DNA from: Flavobacterium agrisoli
GTDB taxonomy: Bacteria; Bacteroidota; Bacteroidia; Flavobacteriales; Flavobacteriaceae
Assembly (NCBI RefSeq): GCF_016522065.1
Contig: NZ_JAEHFV010000001.1
Location: forward strand, 434,001-498,000
DNA: 64,000 nt
Reading direction: 5' to 3'
Positions within the stretch are counted from its first letter, which is position 1. Every line of letters begins with the position of its first letter. This document shows positions 49,203-58,603 of this stretch, one piece after another. The translations under genes were made by a program, and so were the position numbers. A model generated the notes under the pieces. That model was given only the letters and a program-made list of their open reading frames with translations, had not been told where the DNA came from and did not search any database.

Positions 49203-50388
49203 AACTTTCTTGGTTTACAGATGAATAAATGTTTTGTGCATTTCCTAGAATTTTGATAAAACCTTTAGCATCATCCGATGTCCAAGCATTATTCATTTCG
49301 CCATATTGACCAAAACCATTATTCATTAAATCGTTTGGTGATTCAATTCCATCTAAAGAAAAATGATATGGTTTTAGGGAAACCGTTACTGTTCCGTTTA
49401 CTGTTTTTTGAGTATCCTCAAGGAATGTTTCAATGTTACGCATTACAGGATCTAAAAATTGCCCTTCATGAAATAACATTCCGTACCAGTTTCCTAATTG
49501 TTCTTTCCAATATTGTTGCCATTTACCAAGAGTGTGTTTTTCTAACAAATGGTGGGCTTTGATTATGATTAACGGAGCAGCAGCTTCAAAACCAACTCTT
49601 CCTTTGATTCCTATAATAGTATCACCCACGTGAATATCCCTTCCGATAGCATAAGCATTTGCTAATTTTTCTAAAGTAACAATATTGTTTGATGGCTTGT
49701 CCGAAACTCCATTAACAGCAACTAATTCACCTTTTTTAAACTCTAATGTTACTTTTTCTTCGTTGTTTTTTTGTAATTGTGAAGGATAAGCATCGCTCGG
49801 TAAAGGTTGCCCCGAAGTTAAGGTTTCTTTCCCCCCAACACTGGTTCCCCAAAGTCCTTTATTGATTGAATATTGGGCTTTTTCCCAAGAATACGAAACA
49901 CCATTTTTTTGTAAATAATCTACTTCTTCTTGTCTAGAAAGTTTTAAATCGCGAATTGGCGTTATAATTTCAATTTCCGGAGCTATGGTTTGAAAAATCA
50001 AATCAAAACGAATTTGGTCGTTTCCAGCTCCTGTACTACCATGTGCTATAGCAGTTGCACCAACAGATTTTGCATAATTGATTGCTTCAATAGCTTGAAA
50101 AACTCTTTCAGCACTTACTGATAACGGGTATGTATTGTTTTTTAAAACATTACCAAAAATCAAATATTTGATGGCTTTATCGTAATATTTATCTAAAATT
50201 GTCAAATTAGCGTGTTTGGCACTTCCTAATTCGTAAGCTCTATCTTCAATAGCTTTCAACTCGGCATCGTCAAAACCACCTGTATTTACAAGCACAGTAT
50301 GTACTTCATACCCTTTTTCATTTTTTAAATATTTAAGGCAATATGAGGTATCCAAACCTCCGCTGTAAGCTAAAACAACTTTTTTCAT
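49195..50388 (-). CDS. argG: Argininosuccinate synthase
   Basis: Joins citrulline and aspartate with ATP. The 397-aa protein has the PP-loop KKVVLAYSGGLDTSYCLKYL (2-21), AIAHGSTGAGNDQIRFD and SYSWEKAQYSINKGLWGTSV. It sits second in the operon, before argC, unlike the usual argGH pairing; argH is at the far end. Confidence 0.96.
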   Translation of the reverse strand: MKKVVLAYSGGLDTSYCLKYLKNEKGYEVHTVLVNTGGFDDAELKAIEDRAYELGSAKHANLTILDKYYDKAIKYLIFGNVLKNNTYPLSVSAERVFQAIEAINYAKSVGATAIAHGSTGAGNDQIRFDLIFQTIAPEIEIITPIRDLKLSRQEEVDYLQKNGVSYSWEKAQYSINKGLWGTSVGGKETLTSGQPLPSDAYPSQLQKNNEEKVTLEFKKGELVAVNGVSDKPSNNIVTLEKLANAYAIGRDIHVGDTIIGIKGRVGFEAAAPLIIIKAHHLLEKHTLGKWQQYWKEQLGNWYGMLFHEGQFLDPVMRNIETFLEDTQKTVNGTVTVSLKPYHFSLDGIESPNDLMNNGFGQYGEMNNAWTSDDAKGFIKILGNAQNIYSSVNQESYD

Positions 50389-50445
50389 ATTATATAATTT
50401 GCACTACTTATTTAGAATCGTAGCTAGTTTAGATTAATTTTAATT

Positions 50446-51087
50446 TTAAGATAAAAAATCAAACGCCAAAATTTTATTTAAAAACAAGGCTTGTTTTATT
50501 TTTTTAAGTCTTTTCAAAACAGCCTCGTTAAAAGGGTGTTTTGGTGGTTCTTTTTTCTTTTCGTTTGGATCATAGAGCATTCCCGTACACAAACACATTT
50601 TATTGTTTTTACTTTGTAAAATTTCAAAATTAGTACAGGTTTTACATCCAGCCCAAAAACTTGGATCGGTGGTTAACTCAGAAAAAGGAACTGGTTTGTA
50701 TCCTAAATCCGAATTGATTTTCATTACAGCTAAACCTGTGGTGATTCCAAAAATTTTTGCACCTGGGAATTTTTTTAACGAATAATCAAAAACGAATGTT
50801 TTTATTTTTTTGGCTAAGCCCAAATGACGGTAATCCGGATGAACAATTAAACCAGAGTGTGCGACAAATTTACCGTGTTCCCAACTTTCGATGTAACAAA
50901 AACCAGCAAATTTATCATCAGCTAATGCAATAACTGCATCGCCGTTTTTCATTTTCTTTTGTATATATTCTGGCGTACGTTTAGCAATACCCGTACCTCT
51001 TAGCAAGGCCGATGATTCTATAGTATCGCAAATTTCTTGCGCATATTTAAAATGTTCTTCTTGTGTAACAACAATAGAGATCTTCAT
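50446..51087 (-). CDS. GNAT acetyltransferase at the head of the arginine operon
   Basis: 213 aa. A GNAT core (about 5-135) with the acyl-CoA loop SGLIVHPDYRHLGLAKKI (motif A) is followed by a C-terminal part with Cys clusters CKTC and CLC that could bind zinc. It is the first gene of an otherwise complete arginine operon that lacks argA and argJ, so it is the natural candidate for the N-acylglutamate synthase. Its dedicated role is inferred from position. It has a long leader (see 51088-51536). Confidence 0.75.
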   Translation of the reverse strand: MKISIVVTQEEHFKYAQEICDTIESSALLRGTGIAKRTPEYIQKKMKNGDAVIALADDKFAGFCYIESWEHGKFVAHSGLIVHPDYRHLGLAKKIKTFVFDYSLKKFPGAKIFGITTGLAVMKINSDLGYKPVPFSELTTDPSFWAGCKTCTNFEILQSKNNKMCLCTGMLYDPNEKKKEPPKHPFNEAVLKRLKKIKQALFLNKILAFDFLS

Positions 51088-51536
51088 TTTAATAATTGAA
51101 GTTAAGGGTTAAAAAATTAAATAACTTTTTACTTGAAATTCCATTGCATCCAAGAATCAGACCAAAAAAAACAAACATAAAACATTCTGAATCAAAATGT
51201 TGAATTTTTGATTTAAAAAAACGAATACTGTTTTTAGGGAACATTACTCCGAAGGATAACTGAGGTAATTTCAAAATGAAAATGAATATAGAATGAATAC
51301 AATTTTAAACTCTAATGAATACTATACAAATAGTATCCGTACTTCGGGCGAAGTAATAGGCAAGAATGTCCGTAAGACAAAAGTTATATGTAAATTCAAT
51401 TTATTCATGGCACAAAAGTACGATTTTTTTTGAGAAATAATAAAATGAACAGGTTTATAACATTTTTTTAATAGTCTGTTACAAAAAAAGCCTCAAACAA
51501 AATGCTTGAGGCTTTTAAAAAAATTAAATATTGTAA
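51088..51536 (-). promoter_or_regulatory. Long leader and promoter region of the arginine operon
   Basis: 449 bp. A -7 box TACTTTTG lies at 51413-51420 (minus), which would give a leader of about 320 nt. Within it are perfect hairpins at 51319-51336 (7-bp stem) and 51340-51355 (6-bp stem), and four TTCATT repeats between about 51280 and 51320 that resemble ARG-box half-sites. The far end holds the M1 peptidase terminator. No supportable ORF; a 61-codon frame at 51089-51274 shows no family features. Confidence 0.5.
51486..51516 (-). terminator. Terminator after the M1 peptidase gene
   Basis: Perfect 11-bp stem AAAAGCCTCAA/TTGAGGCTTTT (51486-51496 with 51506-51516) and a T run on the minus strand, 21 bp past the stop. 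Confidence 0.9.
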
Positions 51537-53801
51537 TTATTGTTTCGTAAACGGAATTTTTTGACCATCGCCCAAAAGCATGTTCATGGTATTTTTTTGA
51601 GTATCAAATTCAAACGTAACACCAGCTCTTTTGGACTCAAAAGTATTCGGTTTTTCTTTTACCGGAGTTACAAAAAAGGAAGGATAATTGGTAATATCCG
51701 CTTTAAGGGTACTATTTGACTCTGTAAAAACAACTTTCATTGGCGATTGAGTATTAGAATACGTTCCTAAATAGGCATCTAAAATAAGGTCTTTTTCAAT
51801 TTTACCAGAAGCAGCTTTCCAAATATTATTAGCATCGTTATAATCCGGGAAGACATGATCCGGATCGATTGTAATGCTTTCTATTTCTTCGTTAGAATCG
51901 TATTTGAAAGACCATTCTTTGTTACGTTGCCAAACTTCAACTGGCAATTTTGCTCTGGATGTTTTTCCGGATTTTGTTTTTACTTCGATAACAATTGGCA
52001 TAACCATTTTATCGTTATTTTCTATTGAAATAATAACACCTTTAGCAGGATCATTTTTCACGTATTTGATTCCCGTAATTGCCTGATCTAATCGCCAGTT
52101 GTTGATAAACCAACCTCTCCAAAACCAACCTAAATCTTCTCCAGAAACGTTTTCCATCGTTCTAAAAAAATCATCAGGAGTTGGGTGTTTATAAGCCCAT
52201 CTTTTAATGTATTCTCTAAAAGCAGTGTCAAAACGTTCTACACCTAAAACTTGTTCTCTTAACATAATTAAACCTGCACTTGGCTTAAAATAAAGCAACA
52301 TTCCTATATTGGCTTCTTTCATGTTGTCTGGCGAACTAAAAACGGTTTCTAATTTTGGACTAGTAAACCTTTCAGCCATTTTATGATTATCGGTTGCAGC
52401 TTCTTTATATTCACCGTTATTGAAATCATGAGAGCTTAACGAATTTATAAAAGTATTAAAACCTTCATCCATCCAGCCAAACAAACGTTCGTTTGAACCA
52501 ACAATCATCGGAAACCAAATGTGTCCAAATTCATGATCGGTAACTCCCCATAACGATTCACCTTTCGATTCCCATCCACAAAAAACAATTCCTGGATACT
52601 CCATTCCGCCTTCATTTCCTGCTACATTTGTAGCCACTGGATACGGATATTCAAACCAACGTTTAGAATAATTCTCTATCGATGTTTTGGTATATTCGGT
52701 AGAACGGCTCCAAGCTTCTTGACCATCACTTTCTACAGGATAAACCGACAAAGCCAATGCTTTTTTTCCGCTTGGTAAATTAATTTTTGCTCCATCAAAA
52801 ATAAAGGCAGCCGATGAAGCCCACGAAAAGTCACGTGCATTTTTTATTTGATAATGCCATGTTTTTTCGCCATTTGATTTAGTATTGGCCATAGCTTCTA
52901 CTTCGGCAGCAGAACGAATGATAACTGTTTTATCACTTTCTTTCGCTTGCTTATATCGCTTTTTTTCTTCAGAAGAAAGTACATCAGAACCATTTAATAA
53001 TTCTCCCGATGCAACCACAATATGATTAGCTGGAGCTGTAATTTCTACATCAAAAGTACCGTATTCCAAATAAAATTCGGAAGCACCTAAATAAGGATTG
53101 GTGTTCCAACCATGAACATCATCGTAAACACACATACGAGGATACCATTGCGCCATAGTAAAAATTTTACCGTTTTTGGTTTCCAAAACTCCCATACGGT
53201 CAGAACCTTCATTTGGAGATATAAACGAATATTCGATTTTTATTTTAACAACATCTCCTTTTGCCGCTAATTCTGTTGGCAAAAAAACCTGCATACGCGT
53301 ATCTGTAATTACGTATTTAGCATCGGCTTCATTTCCTCTTTTTTTATTTCCAGAAATTACTTTTACCGATTTAATTTTATAACCTCCGTCAAAAATTTGA
53401 CCCTGAGCTCCATTTCGACTTCCGGTCAAAGGAATAATAGCATTTCCTCTAGAATCGGCTTTAAACAAATTTTGATCCATATTTAGCCATAAAAACGACA
53501 TCGAATCGGGACTGTTGTTGGTATACGTAATTTCATCGGAAGCAACTAACTCATTTGTTGCTTCGTTTAAATGTACTTTTATTTTGTAATCGGCACTATT
53601 TTGCCAATATTCTGCTCCAGGTTTTCCACTGGCTGAGCGAGTTGTAGTACCATTTTGGGTATAAAAATTTGGAGCAAATGCATCATGATAATTGTAATTG
53701 GACTCAGATGCAGAAGTTTTCGATTCTTGTTGCGACCAAGAAATCGAAAACACAAATAATAAAGCGGTAGCAAAAACGCTTTTACAATTGTATTTTTTCA
53801 T
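51537..53801 (-). CDS. M1 family metallopeptidase (exported)
   Basis: 754 aa from the ATG at 53801, which gives a clean Sec signal ([23 protein letters not shown]); a longer upstream start adds 21 residues of non-signal sequence and is rejected. The zinc motif is HEFGH near residue 423, with the third ligand in WMDEGFNTF 18 residues on. The exopeptidase-type loop GGMEYPG (near 397) replaces GAMEN. Probably a periplasmic or surface aminopeptidase that feeds peptides. Confidence 0.9.
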   Translation of the reverse strand: MKKYNCKSVFATALLFVFSISWSQQESKTSASESNYNYHDAFAPNFYTQNGTTTRSASGKPGAEYWQNSADYKIKVHLNEATNELVASDEITYTNNSPDSMSFLWLNMDQNLFKADSRGNAIIPLTGSRNGAQGQIFDGGYKIKSVKVISGNKKRGNEADAKYVITDTRMQVFLPTELAAKGDVVKIKIEYSFISPNEGSDRMGVLETKNGKIFTMAQWYPRMCVYDDVHGWNTNPYLGASEFYLEYGTFDVEITAPANHIVVASGELLNGSDVLSSEEKKRYKQAKESDKTVIIRSAAEVEAMANTKSNGEKTWHYQIKNARDFSWASSAAFIFDGAKINLPSGKKALALSVYPVESDGQEAWSRSTEYTKTSIENYSKRWFEYPYPVATNVAGNEGGMEYPGIVFCGWESKGESLWGVTDHEFGHIWFPMIVGSNERLFGWMDEGFNTFINSLSSHDFNNGEYKEAATDNHKMAERFTSPKLETVFSSPDNMKEANIGMLLYFKPSAGLIMLREQVLGVERFDTAFREYIKRWAYKHPTPDDFFRTMENVSGEDLGWFWRGWFINNWRLDQAITGIKYVKNDPAKGVIISIENNDKMVMPIVIEVKTKSGKTSRAKLPVEVWQRNKEWSFKYDSNEEIESITIDPDHVFPDYNDANNIWKAASGKIEKDLILDAYLGTYSNTQSPMKVVFTESNSTLKADITNYPSFFVTPVKEKPNTFESKRAGVTFEFDTQKNTMNMLLGDGQKIPFTKQ

Positions 53802-53973
53802 TAGATTAAGAGGTTTAGTTAGCAAATTAATGAAAAAAAACACTGTCTTGGAAATTAAATTCAATAACCTTTACGTAATTTAGCAAAACTTTATAAAATA
53901 AATAATTACAATTACTTCTTTTAAAAAGTATTTATTAAAAAATATCGTTACAAAAATTTTAAAAGTTAAAGAC

Positions 53974-54825
53974 TTGCAAACTATTCTATCTAACTCCAAA
54001 ATTACAGCAACCATTGCACATTTAGGTGCCGAATTAATTTCTTTAAAAAACCATCATAACAAAGAATACATTTGGGAAGGTAACCCGGAATTTTGGGGTA
54101 AACATTCTCCAGTTTTGTTTCCTATAGTTGGGGCATTGAAAAATAATTCATACCTATTTAATGACAAAGAATACCAACTTTCCAGACATGGTTTTGCTCG
54201 TGAAATGAATTTTACTTTGGTGAATTCAACCGCCGAGACTGCTATTTTTTCAATCCAATCTAATCCAGAAACACTACAAGTTTACCCTTTTGAGTTTGAA
54301 TTTCAAATTAGTTATACCTTAGAAGATTCTAAAATTAGCATAGCGTATACTGTCATCAATAAAAATAAAACGTCGATGTTTTTTTCTGTAGGTGCGCATC
54401 CTGCCATTGCTCTCCCTGAAAATTTCGAAAGCTATTCCCTTCAATTTGAAAAATCAGAAAAGGCAAATTATTATTTATTAGCAGACAATTTAATTTCGGA
54501 TAAAACGAAAGAACTGGATTTAAACGAAAAAAGTTTACCACTTCATTACGAATTATTTGAAAAAGATGCTCTGATTTTTAAAAATTTAGAATCGAATGCG
54601 CTCACTATTTTAGAAAATAAAAAACCCTACCTTAAAGTTGTATTTACCGATTTTCCGAGTTTGGGAATTTGGACTGTTGTTAATGCGCCTTTTGTTTGTA
54701 TTGAACCTTGGTTGGGATATGCCGACACCTTCCAAAACAACGGTCGATTAGAAGATAAAGAAGGAATCATAGAATTACTTGCCGATAAAAATTTTAAAGC
54801 GCAATTTTCATTAGAAATACTGTAA
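53974..54825 (+). CDS. Aldose 1-epimerase family protein
   Basis: 283-aa mutarotase-fold protein. Family blocks: GAELISLKNHHNKEYIWEG (about 18-36), GKHSPVLFPIVGALKNN, SRHGFAREMNF and SVGAHPAIALP (about 136-146). The only plausible start is TTG at 53974; no in-frame ATG occurs nearby upstream or in the first 60 codons, and the N-terminus matches the family from there. Likely acts on hexose or hexose-6-phosphate anomers. The acetyltransferase remnant follows directly. Confidence 0.88.
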   Translation: MQTILSNSKITATIAHLGAELISLKNHHNKEYIWEGNPEFWGKHSPVLFPIVGALKNNSYLFNDKEYQLSRHGFAREMNFTLVNSTAETAIFSIQSNPETLQVYPFEFEFQISYTLEDSKISIAYTVINKNKTSMFFSVGAHPAIALPENFESYSLQFEKSEKANYYLLADNLISDKTKELDLNEKSLPLHYELFEKDALIFKNLESNALTILENKKPYLKVVFTDFPSLGIWTVVNAPFVCIEPWLGYADTFQNNGRLEDKEGIIELLADKNFKAQFSLEIL

Positions 54826-54827
54826 AA

Positions 54828-55376
54828 ATGTAAACCTTAAACTTTACACCATTTCCTGTTTTTGAATCTGAAAGATTGGTCTTTGATAGAGCCAAAAAAT
54901 CGGATTACCAAGAAATAATCGCACTTCGTTCTAATCCTGAATTGATGCAATTTATTCCGAGACCTTTGTTAAAAACGAAAGAAGATGCTTTGGAGCATCT
55001 TTCTATGATTGACGCTAAAATTGAATCTAACGAAGGAATAAATTGGGCAATTAGAAACAAAGGGAATTCTAAATTAATTGGATTAATCGGATTTTACCGC
55101 ATCAAACCGGAACACTTCCGAGCCGAAATAGGTTATATGCTTTTATCTGAATACCATGGAAAAGGTTTTATTTCGGAAGCGGTAAAAAGGTTGATACAGT
55201 TTGGATTTGAAGAAATACATTTACATTCTATCGAAGCGGTAATTGATCCCAAAAATTATTCTTCTGAAAAAGTGCTTTTAAAAAACGGTTTTATAAAAGA
55301 AGCCCATTTCAAAGAAAATGAATTTTTTAATGGCGTTTTTTACGATTCGGTAATATACTCATTATTAAATAACTAA
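54828..55376 (+). pseudogene. RimJ/RimL-type GNAT acetyltransferase with a stop at codon 2
   Basis: The frame opens with ATG (54828) followed at once by TAA, then continues NFTPFPVFESERLVFDRA, the usual N-terminus of this family. Only from TTG 54876 (MVFDRAKKSDYQE, 166 aa) is an open start available, and it would lack the first beta-strand. The acyl-CoA motif LLSEYHGKGFISEAVKRL (about 95-112) is intact. A single A-to-T change could explain it. Confidence 0.6.
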
Positions 55377-55441
55377 ACTTGCAATAATTTTTCTTAATTA
55401 AAAAATGGTTGTTTCAAATAATTTTCACCGATTTTAAGCGA

Positions 55442-55449
55442 TATATTTG
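55442..55449 (+). promoter_or_regulatory. -7 box of the DUF3575 gene
   Basis: TATATTTG, 42 nt before the ATG at 55492. Confidence 0.45.
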
Positions 55450-55491
55450 CATCCAAATTTTAAATACCACCTTAGAATTGTAAACCCAATC

Positions 55492-56055
55492 ATGAAAAAA
55501 ACTGTTATTGCCCTACTCCTTTTTTGTTCTTTTTTTTCAACACTTCAAAGTCAAACTTACATAAAAGCAAATGTTTTAACTGCGTTAGTTTTAATTCCGG
55601 ATATTGGTATAGAAACTAGTATAGGTGAGAAAACTACTTTTCAGTTTGATGTTATGGCTTCGTTTTGGAATTCTTTTGATGGAAAACATCCTATGAAATT
55701 TTACACTTTTACACCCGAAGTTCGTTACCATTTTAAAGAAAAATACAATGGTTTTTATGTGGGTGCTCATATTGGTGCTGATAAATACCAACTTCAAAAA
55801 TGGAATTATTGGGAATCAAATCAATACGAAGATGGTTTTGGCTACCGTTTAGGAGCAACGATTGGTTATAACGTAAAATTAAACGAAAAATTTAATTTGG
55901 ATTGTTTTGTTGGAGGTGGTTGGCACCAAGGTTTTTATCACGGCTATTATAATGATGGTACACCAGGTCGCTATGACAGAGCTCAAAACTATAACAAAAG
56001 TGGTGAATGGCTACCTTATCGTGGAGGAATTATGCTTTCGTATAAATTAAATTAA
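55492..56055 (+). CDS. DUF3575-like outer-membrane protein
   Basis: 187 aa from the ATG at 55492 with a Sec signal ([20 protein letters not shown]). The mature part is beta-barrel-like, rich in aromatic strands ([16 protein letters not shown], then [11 protein letters not shown]), and ends KLN, as many outer-membrane barrels do with an aromatic or polar terminus. Such proteins often accompany major outer-membrane proteins. Its 3' end overlaps the convergent VF530 gene by 4 bp. Confidence 0.75.
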   Translation: MKKTVIALLLFCSFFSTLQSQTYIKANVLTALVLIPDIGIETSIGEKTTFQFDVMASFWNSFDGKHPMKFYTFTPEVRYHFKEKYNGFYVGAHIGADKYQLQKWNYWESNQYEDGFGYRLGATIGYNVKLNEKFNLDCFVGGGWHQGFYHGYYNDGTPGRYDRAQNYNKSGEWLPYRGGIMLSYKLN

Positions 56056-56276
56056 AATTTAGTATACGAATTTAAATAGAGTTCTTCTACTTTTTTTCGA
56101 GCCCAATCGGTTTTTCTTAAAAAAGTCAGACTCGATTTGATAGTAGGATTTTTTTTGAAACAATTAATCGGAATTAATTCCGATAAAGTATCAAAACCAT
56201 AAAAATCCACAAGTAGTTCTAGGATTTTTTGAAGGGTCATGCCATGAAGTGGATCTTTTGAATGTATTTTTTCCAT
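56052..56276 (-). CDS. VF530 family (DUF2132) DNA-binding-like protein
   Basis: 74 aa. [20 protein letters not shown] (about 8-27), [20 protein letters not shown] (near 37-56) and [11 protein letters not shown] are the family signature. The family adopts a SAP/HeH-like helical fold and is thought to bind DNA. Single-gene unit, convergent with DUF3575. Confidence 0.9.
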   Translation of the reverse strand: MEKIHSKDPLHGMTLQKILELLVDFYGFDTLSELIPINCFKKNPTIKSSLTFLRKTDWARKKVEELYLNSYTKF

Positions 56277-56308
56277 AATGCAAATTTATAGTATTTCCTT
56301 AAAAACGA

Positions 56309-56339
56309 TTGTAGTTTCATCTATTTGTTCCTAAATTTG
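56309..56339 (+). promoter_or_regulatory. smpB promoter
   Basis: -33 TTG (56309-56311), 20-bp spacer, -7 box TAAATTTG (56332-56339). The ATG at 56346 is 6 nt after the box, so smpB mRNA would be leaderless or nearly so. Confidence 0.65.
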
Positions 56340-56345
56340 CGCTAT

Positions 56346-56801
56346 ATGCAAAAGTCTGTAAACATTTTAAATAAAAGAGCTCGATTTGATTACGAAATAA
56401 TCGACACTTATACTGCTGGAATTGTTTTAGCAGGAACCGAAATAAAATCCATTCGTTTAGGAAAAGCCAACATAACCGAGAGCTTTTGCGAATTTAGCGG
56501 CATGGAGCTTTTTGCAATTAATACGTATATCGAAGAATATTCGTTCGGTAACCAATTCAATCATAAATCCCGAAGCGAAAGAAAATTACTTTTGAATAAA
56601 CGCGAATTAAAAACGTTGCATAAAAGTGTTCAAGCTAAAGGACTAACCATCATTCCTTTAAAATTATTTACCAACGAAAAAGGTTTAGCTAAACTTCAAA
56701 TCGGATTGTGTAGGGGTAAAAAAACGTATGATAAACGCGAATCATTAAAAGAACAAGATACTAAACGCGATTTAGATCGTATCAAAAAAGCGTTTAATTA
56801 A
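56346..56801 (+). CDS. smpB: SsrA-binding protein
   Basis: 151 aa from the ATG at 56346; an ORF start 21 nt earlier lies in the -7 box and is rejected. SmpB brings tmRNA to stalled ribosomes. Typical blocks: NKRARFDYEIIDTYTAGIVL (about 8-27), GTEIKSIRLGKANI, and the basic tail KKTYDKRESLKEQDTKRDLDR, which helps tmRNA accommodation. Stand-alone gene with its own promoter. The tmRNA gene is not in this window. Confidence 0.96.
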   Translation: MQKSVNILNKRARFDYEIIDTYTAGIVLAGTEIKSIRLGKANITESFCEFSGMELFAINTYIEEYSFGNQFNHKSRSERKLLLNKRELKTLHKSVQAKGLTIIPLKLFTNEKGLAKLQIGLCRGKKTYDKRESLKEQDTKRDLDRIKKAFN

Positions 56802-56884
56802 ATCTAGAGAATTCAAATTTTATTGTAAAATATTTCATAATAATAATTACTTTTACTTTTATAATTTAAAACTAAATAAGTACA

Positions 56885-57517
56885 ATGAAAAAAATTTTAG
56901 CTCTTATAACTGCGGCCTTGTTTGTTAGCTGTGGAAGCAGCACATCGGTAGTAACAAGTTGGAAAGACCCTAGCGAAACTATTGCATCACAAAACTTTAA
57001 AAAAGTAATGGTAGTAGCTTTAATGAAAGATGAGGCTACACGTAGAAATACCGAAAATAGAATTGCAGCTACGAATCCTTCCATTTTGCATACTTCTTAC
57101 CAATTTCTAAACGAAACGACTCAAAAAATGTCGCAAGAAGAAAAACTTAAAGTTTTACACGATGAAAATTTTGATGGTGTAATTACAATGCGTTTGGTTA
57201 GCAAGGAAAAAGAAACCGATTATGTTCCTGGTACAACTGGCGTATATTATGGAGGTTATCCTGGATATGGTGGTTTTTATGGTGGTGCTTTTGGTGGTTG
57301 GTACGGAATGTACGGTACTGGATTTTATAGCCCAGGTTACTATGACGAAAGTACGTACTACATGATTGAAACAAACATTTTTTCGTTAACAAAAAACAAA
57401 TTGCTTTGGACAGGTACCACTAAAACATTAGCTGGATCTGAATTAGGGCCAATGGTAGATGATATCATGAATGCTATTAAAGAGCAAATGCAAGTTGATG
57501 GTTCTATTGCAAAATAA
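56885..57517 (+). CDS. Conserved lipoprotein with Gly/Tyr-rich insert
   Basis: 210 aa with lipobox LFVSC (Cys 16). A mixed alpha/beta core (SWKDPSETIASQNFKKVMVV, then VLHDENFDGVITMRL) is interrupted at about 118-155 by a Gly-Tyr-Pro-rich stretch (GGYPGYGGFYGGAFGGWYG). The core recalls DUF4136-type envelope lipoproteins. Function unknown. A terminator follows. Confidence 0.75.
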   Translation: MKKILALITAALFVSCGSSTSVVTSWKDPSETIASQNFKKVMVVALMKDEATRRNTENRIAATNPSILHTSYQFLNETTQKMSQEEKLKVLHDENFDGVITMRLVSKEKETDYVPGTTGVYYGGYPGYGGFYGGAFGGWYGMYGTGFYSPGYYDESTYYMIETNIFSLTKNKLLWTGTTKTLAGSELGPMVDDIMNAIKEQMQVDGSIAK

Positions 57518-57535
57518 TTAAACAAAACTTTTAAG

Positions 57536-57565
57536 GCGCTTTATTAAATTAAGGCGCTTTTTTTT
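57536..57565 (+). terminator. Terminator after the lipoprotein gene
   Basis: 8-bp stem GCGCTTTA/TAAGGCGC (one G-U pair), 6-nt loop, then eight T. Confidence 0.85.
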
Positions 57566-57575
57566 AGCTCAATAA

Positions 57576-58601
57576 ATGACAAAATTTGTCAAGACCAACT
57601 ACGATTCCATGAATGCAATTTTAAAAAAGGCAAGAGAAGAAAAAGGGTTAAAAACAAGGGAAGTAGCACAAATGCTACAAATAGACCAAGCCTTAATTAG
57701 TAAATTTGAAAGTGGCACACGAAAACCTACGAAGGAACAAATAGTAAAACTTGCTCATTTATTAAATATCAATTTAGATACAATTTTAGTTTTATGGTTA
57801 AAAGAAAGAATTTTACATGAAATTAAAAATGAAAAATTCGCTTTAGAAGCTTTGAAATTAGTCGAATCCGAACTTTTGAAATCAGAGGTCATTCAGCCTA
57901 AAACTTCAGAAAAATTACAAAAATTAGTTACCGAAATTAATTCACTCCTACAACAATTCTATAATTTAAATTTGTTAGAATACCGTAGAATCACCAAGCA
58001 ATTGGATTTGTATTTTACTTTTGAATGCAATAGTTTAAACGGAAATAAAATGAGTTTTGAAGAGGTAAAACTTATTGTAAACGAAGGGATTTCTATTACA
58101 GATAAACCTATGAAAGAGCATTTAGAAATCATTAATTTTTTTGAAGCCATTCAATATTGCAAAGAATTAATTCAGAAAAAAATTGACTTTTGTGAGAAAA
58201 AATTATTGCAAATTTATTCCATATTAACTCAAGAAATAGAACCAGAAATAAGCAATCAGCAGCCAGATAAAACAACTATAAATGAGCTCAAAATTCTCTT
58301 CAAATGGTATGAGATGAGCAAAGACAACATCCATCCATTGATCCTGGCTTCAGAAACTCATTTAAAAATCATGCAAATTTTGCCTTTTCGGCAGTACAAC
58401 AATCAAATTGCCTTTTTAATAATGAATTGGATTTTACTTCAAAACAAATACAGTTTAATTGTAATTAAAAGCGATCGTTCTGAGAAGGAAAATTATATTG
58501 CTGAAATAGAACAAAGTTTTACCGAAGACAATATTGCTAATTTTAGTTTACTCATGGCCGAAGCTCAAAAAGCAACTTTAGAATACGCTCTTTCGCTTTA
58601 A
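57576..58601 (+). CDS. XRE-family HTH protein with degenerate Fic-like domain
   Basis: 341 aa. An XRE helix-turn-helix (about 12-68; KTREVAQMLQIDQALISKFE) is followed by a helical region resembling Fic. The Fic active site HPFxxGNGR reads LPFRQYNNQ (from L269), losing the catalytic His and the phosphate loop; the inhibitory SxxxEGN reads NSLNGN, losing the Glu. So AMPylation is unlikely and the domain may serve as a ligand- or protein-binding part of a regulator. A start at the internal Met 12 is equally possible. It likely controls a nearby or its own promoter. Confidence 0.75.
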   Translation: MTKFVKTNYDSMNAILKKAREEKGLKTREVAQMLQIDQALISKFESGTRKPTKEQIVKLAHLLNINLDTILVLWLKERILHEIKNEKFALEALKLVESELLKSEVIQPKTSEKLQKLVTEINSLLQQFYNLNLLEYRRITKQLDLYFTFECNSLNGNKMSFEEVKLIVNEGISITDKPMKEHLEIINFFEAIQYCKELIQKKIDFCEKKLLQIYSILTQEIEPEISNQQPDKTTINELKILFKWYEMSKDNIHPLILASETHLKIMQILPFRQYNNQIAFLIMNWILLQNKYSLIVIKSDRSEKENYIAEIEQSFTEDNIANFSLLMAEAQKATLEYALSL

Positions 58602-58603
58602 AT

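Noticed and set aside
51089..51274. 61-codon ORF in the arginine leader as an attenuator peptide
   Set aside because: It has no run of Arg codons (only one Arg) and no recognisable family; probably chance.
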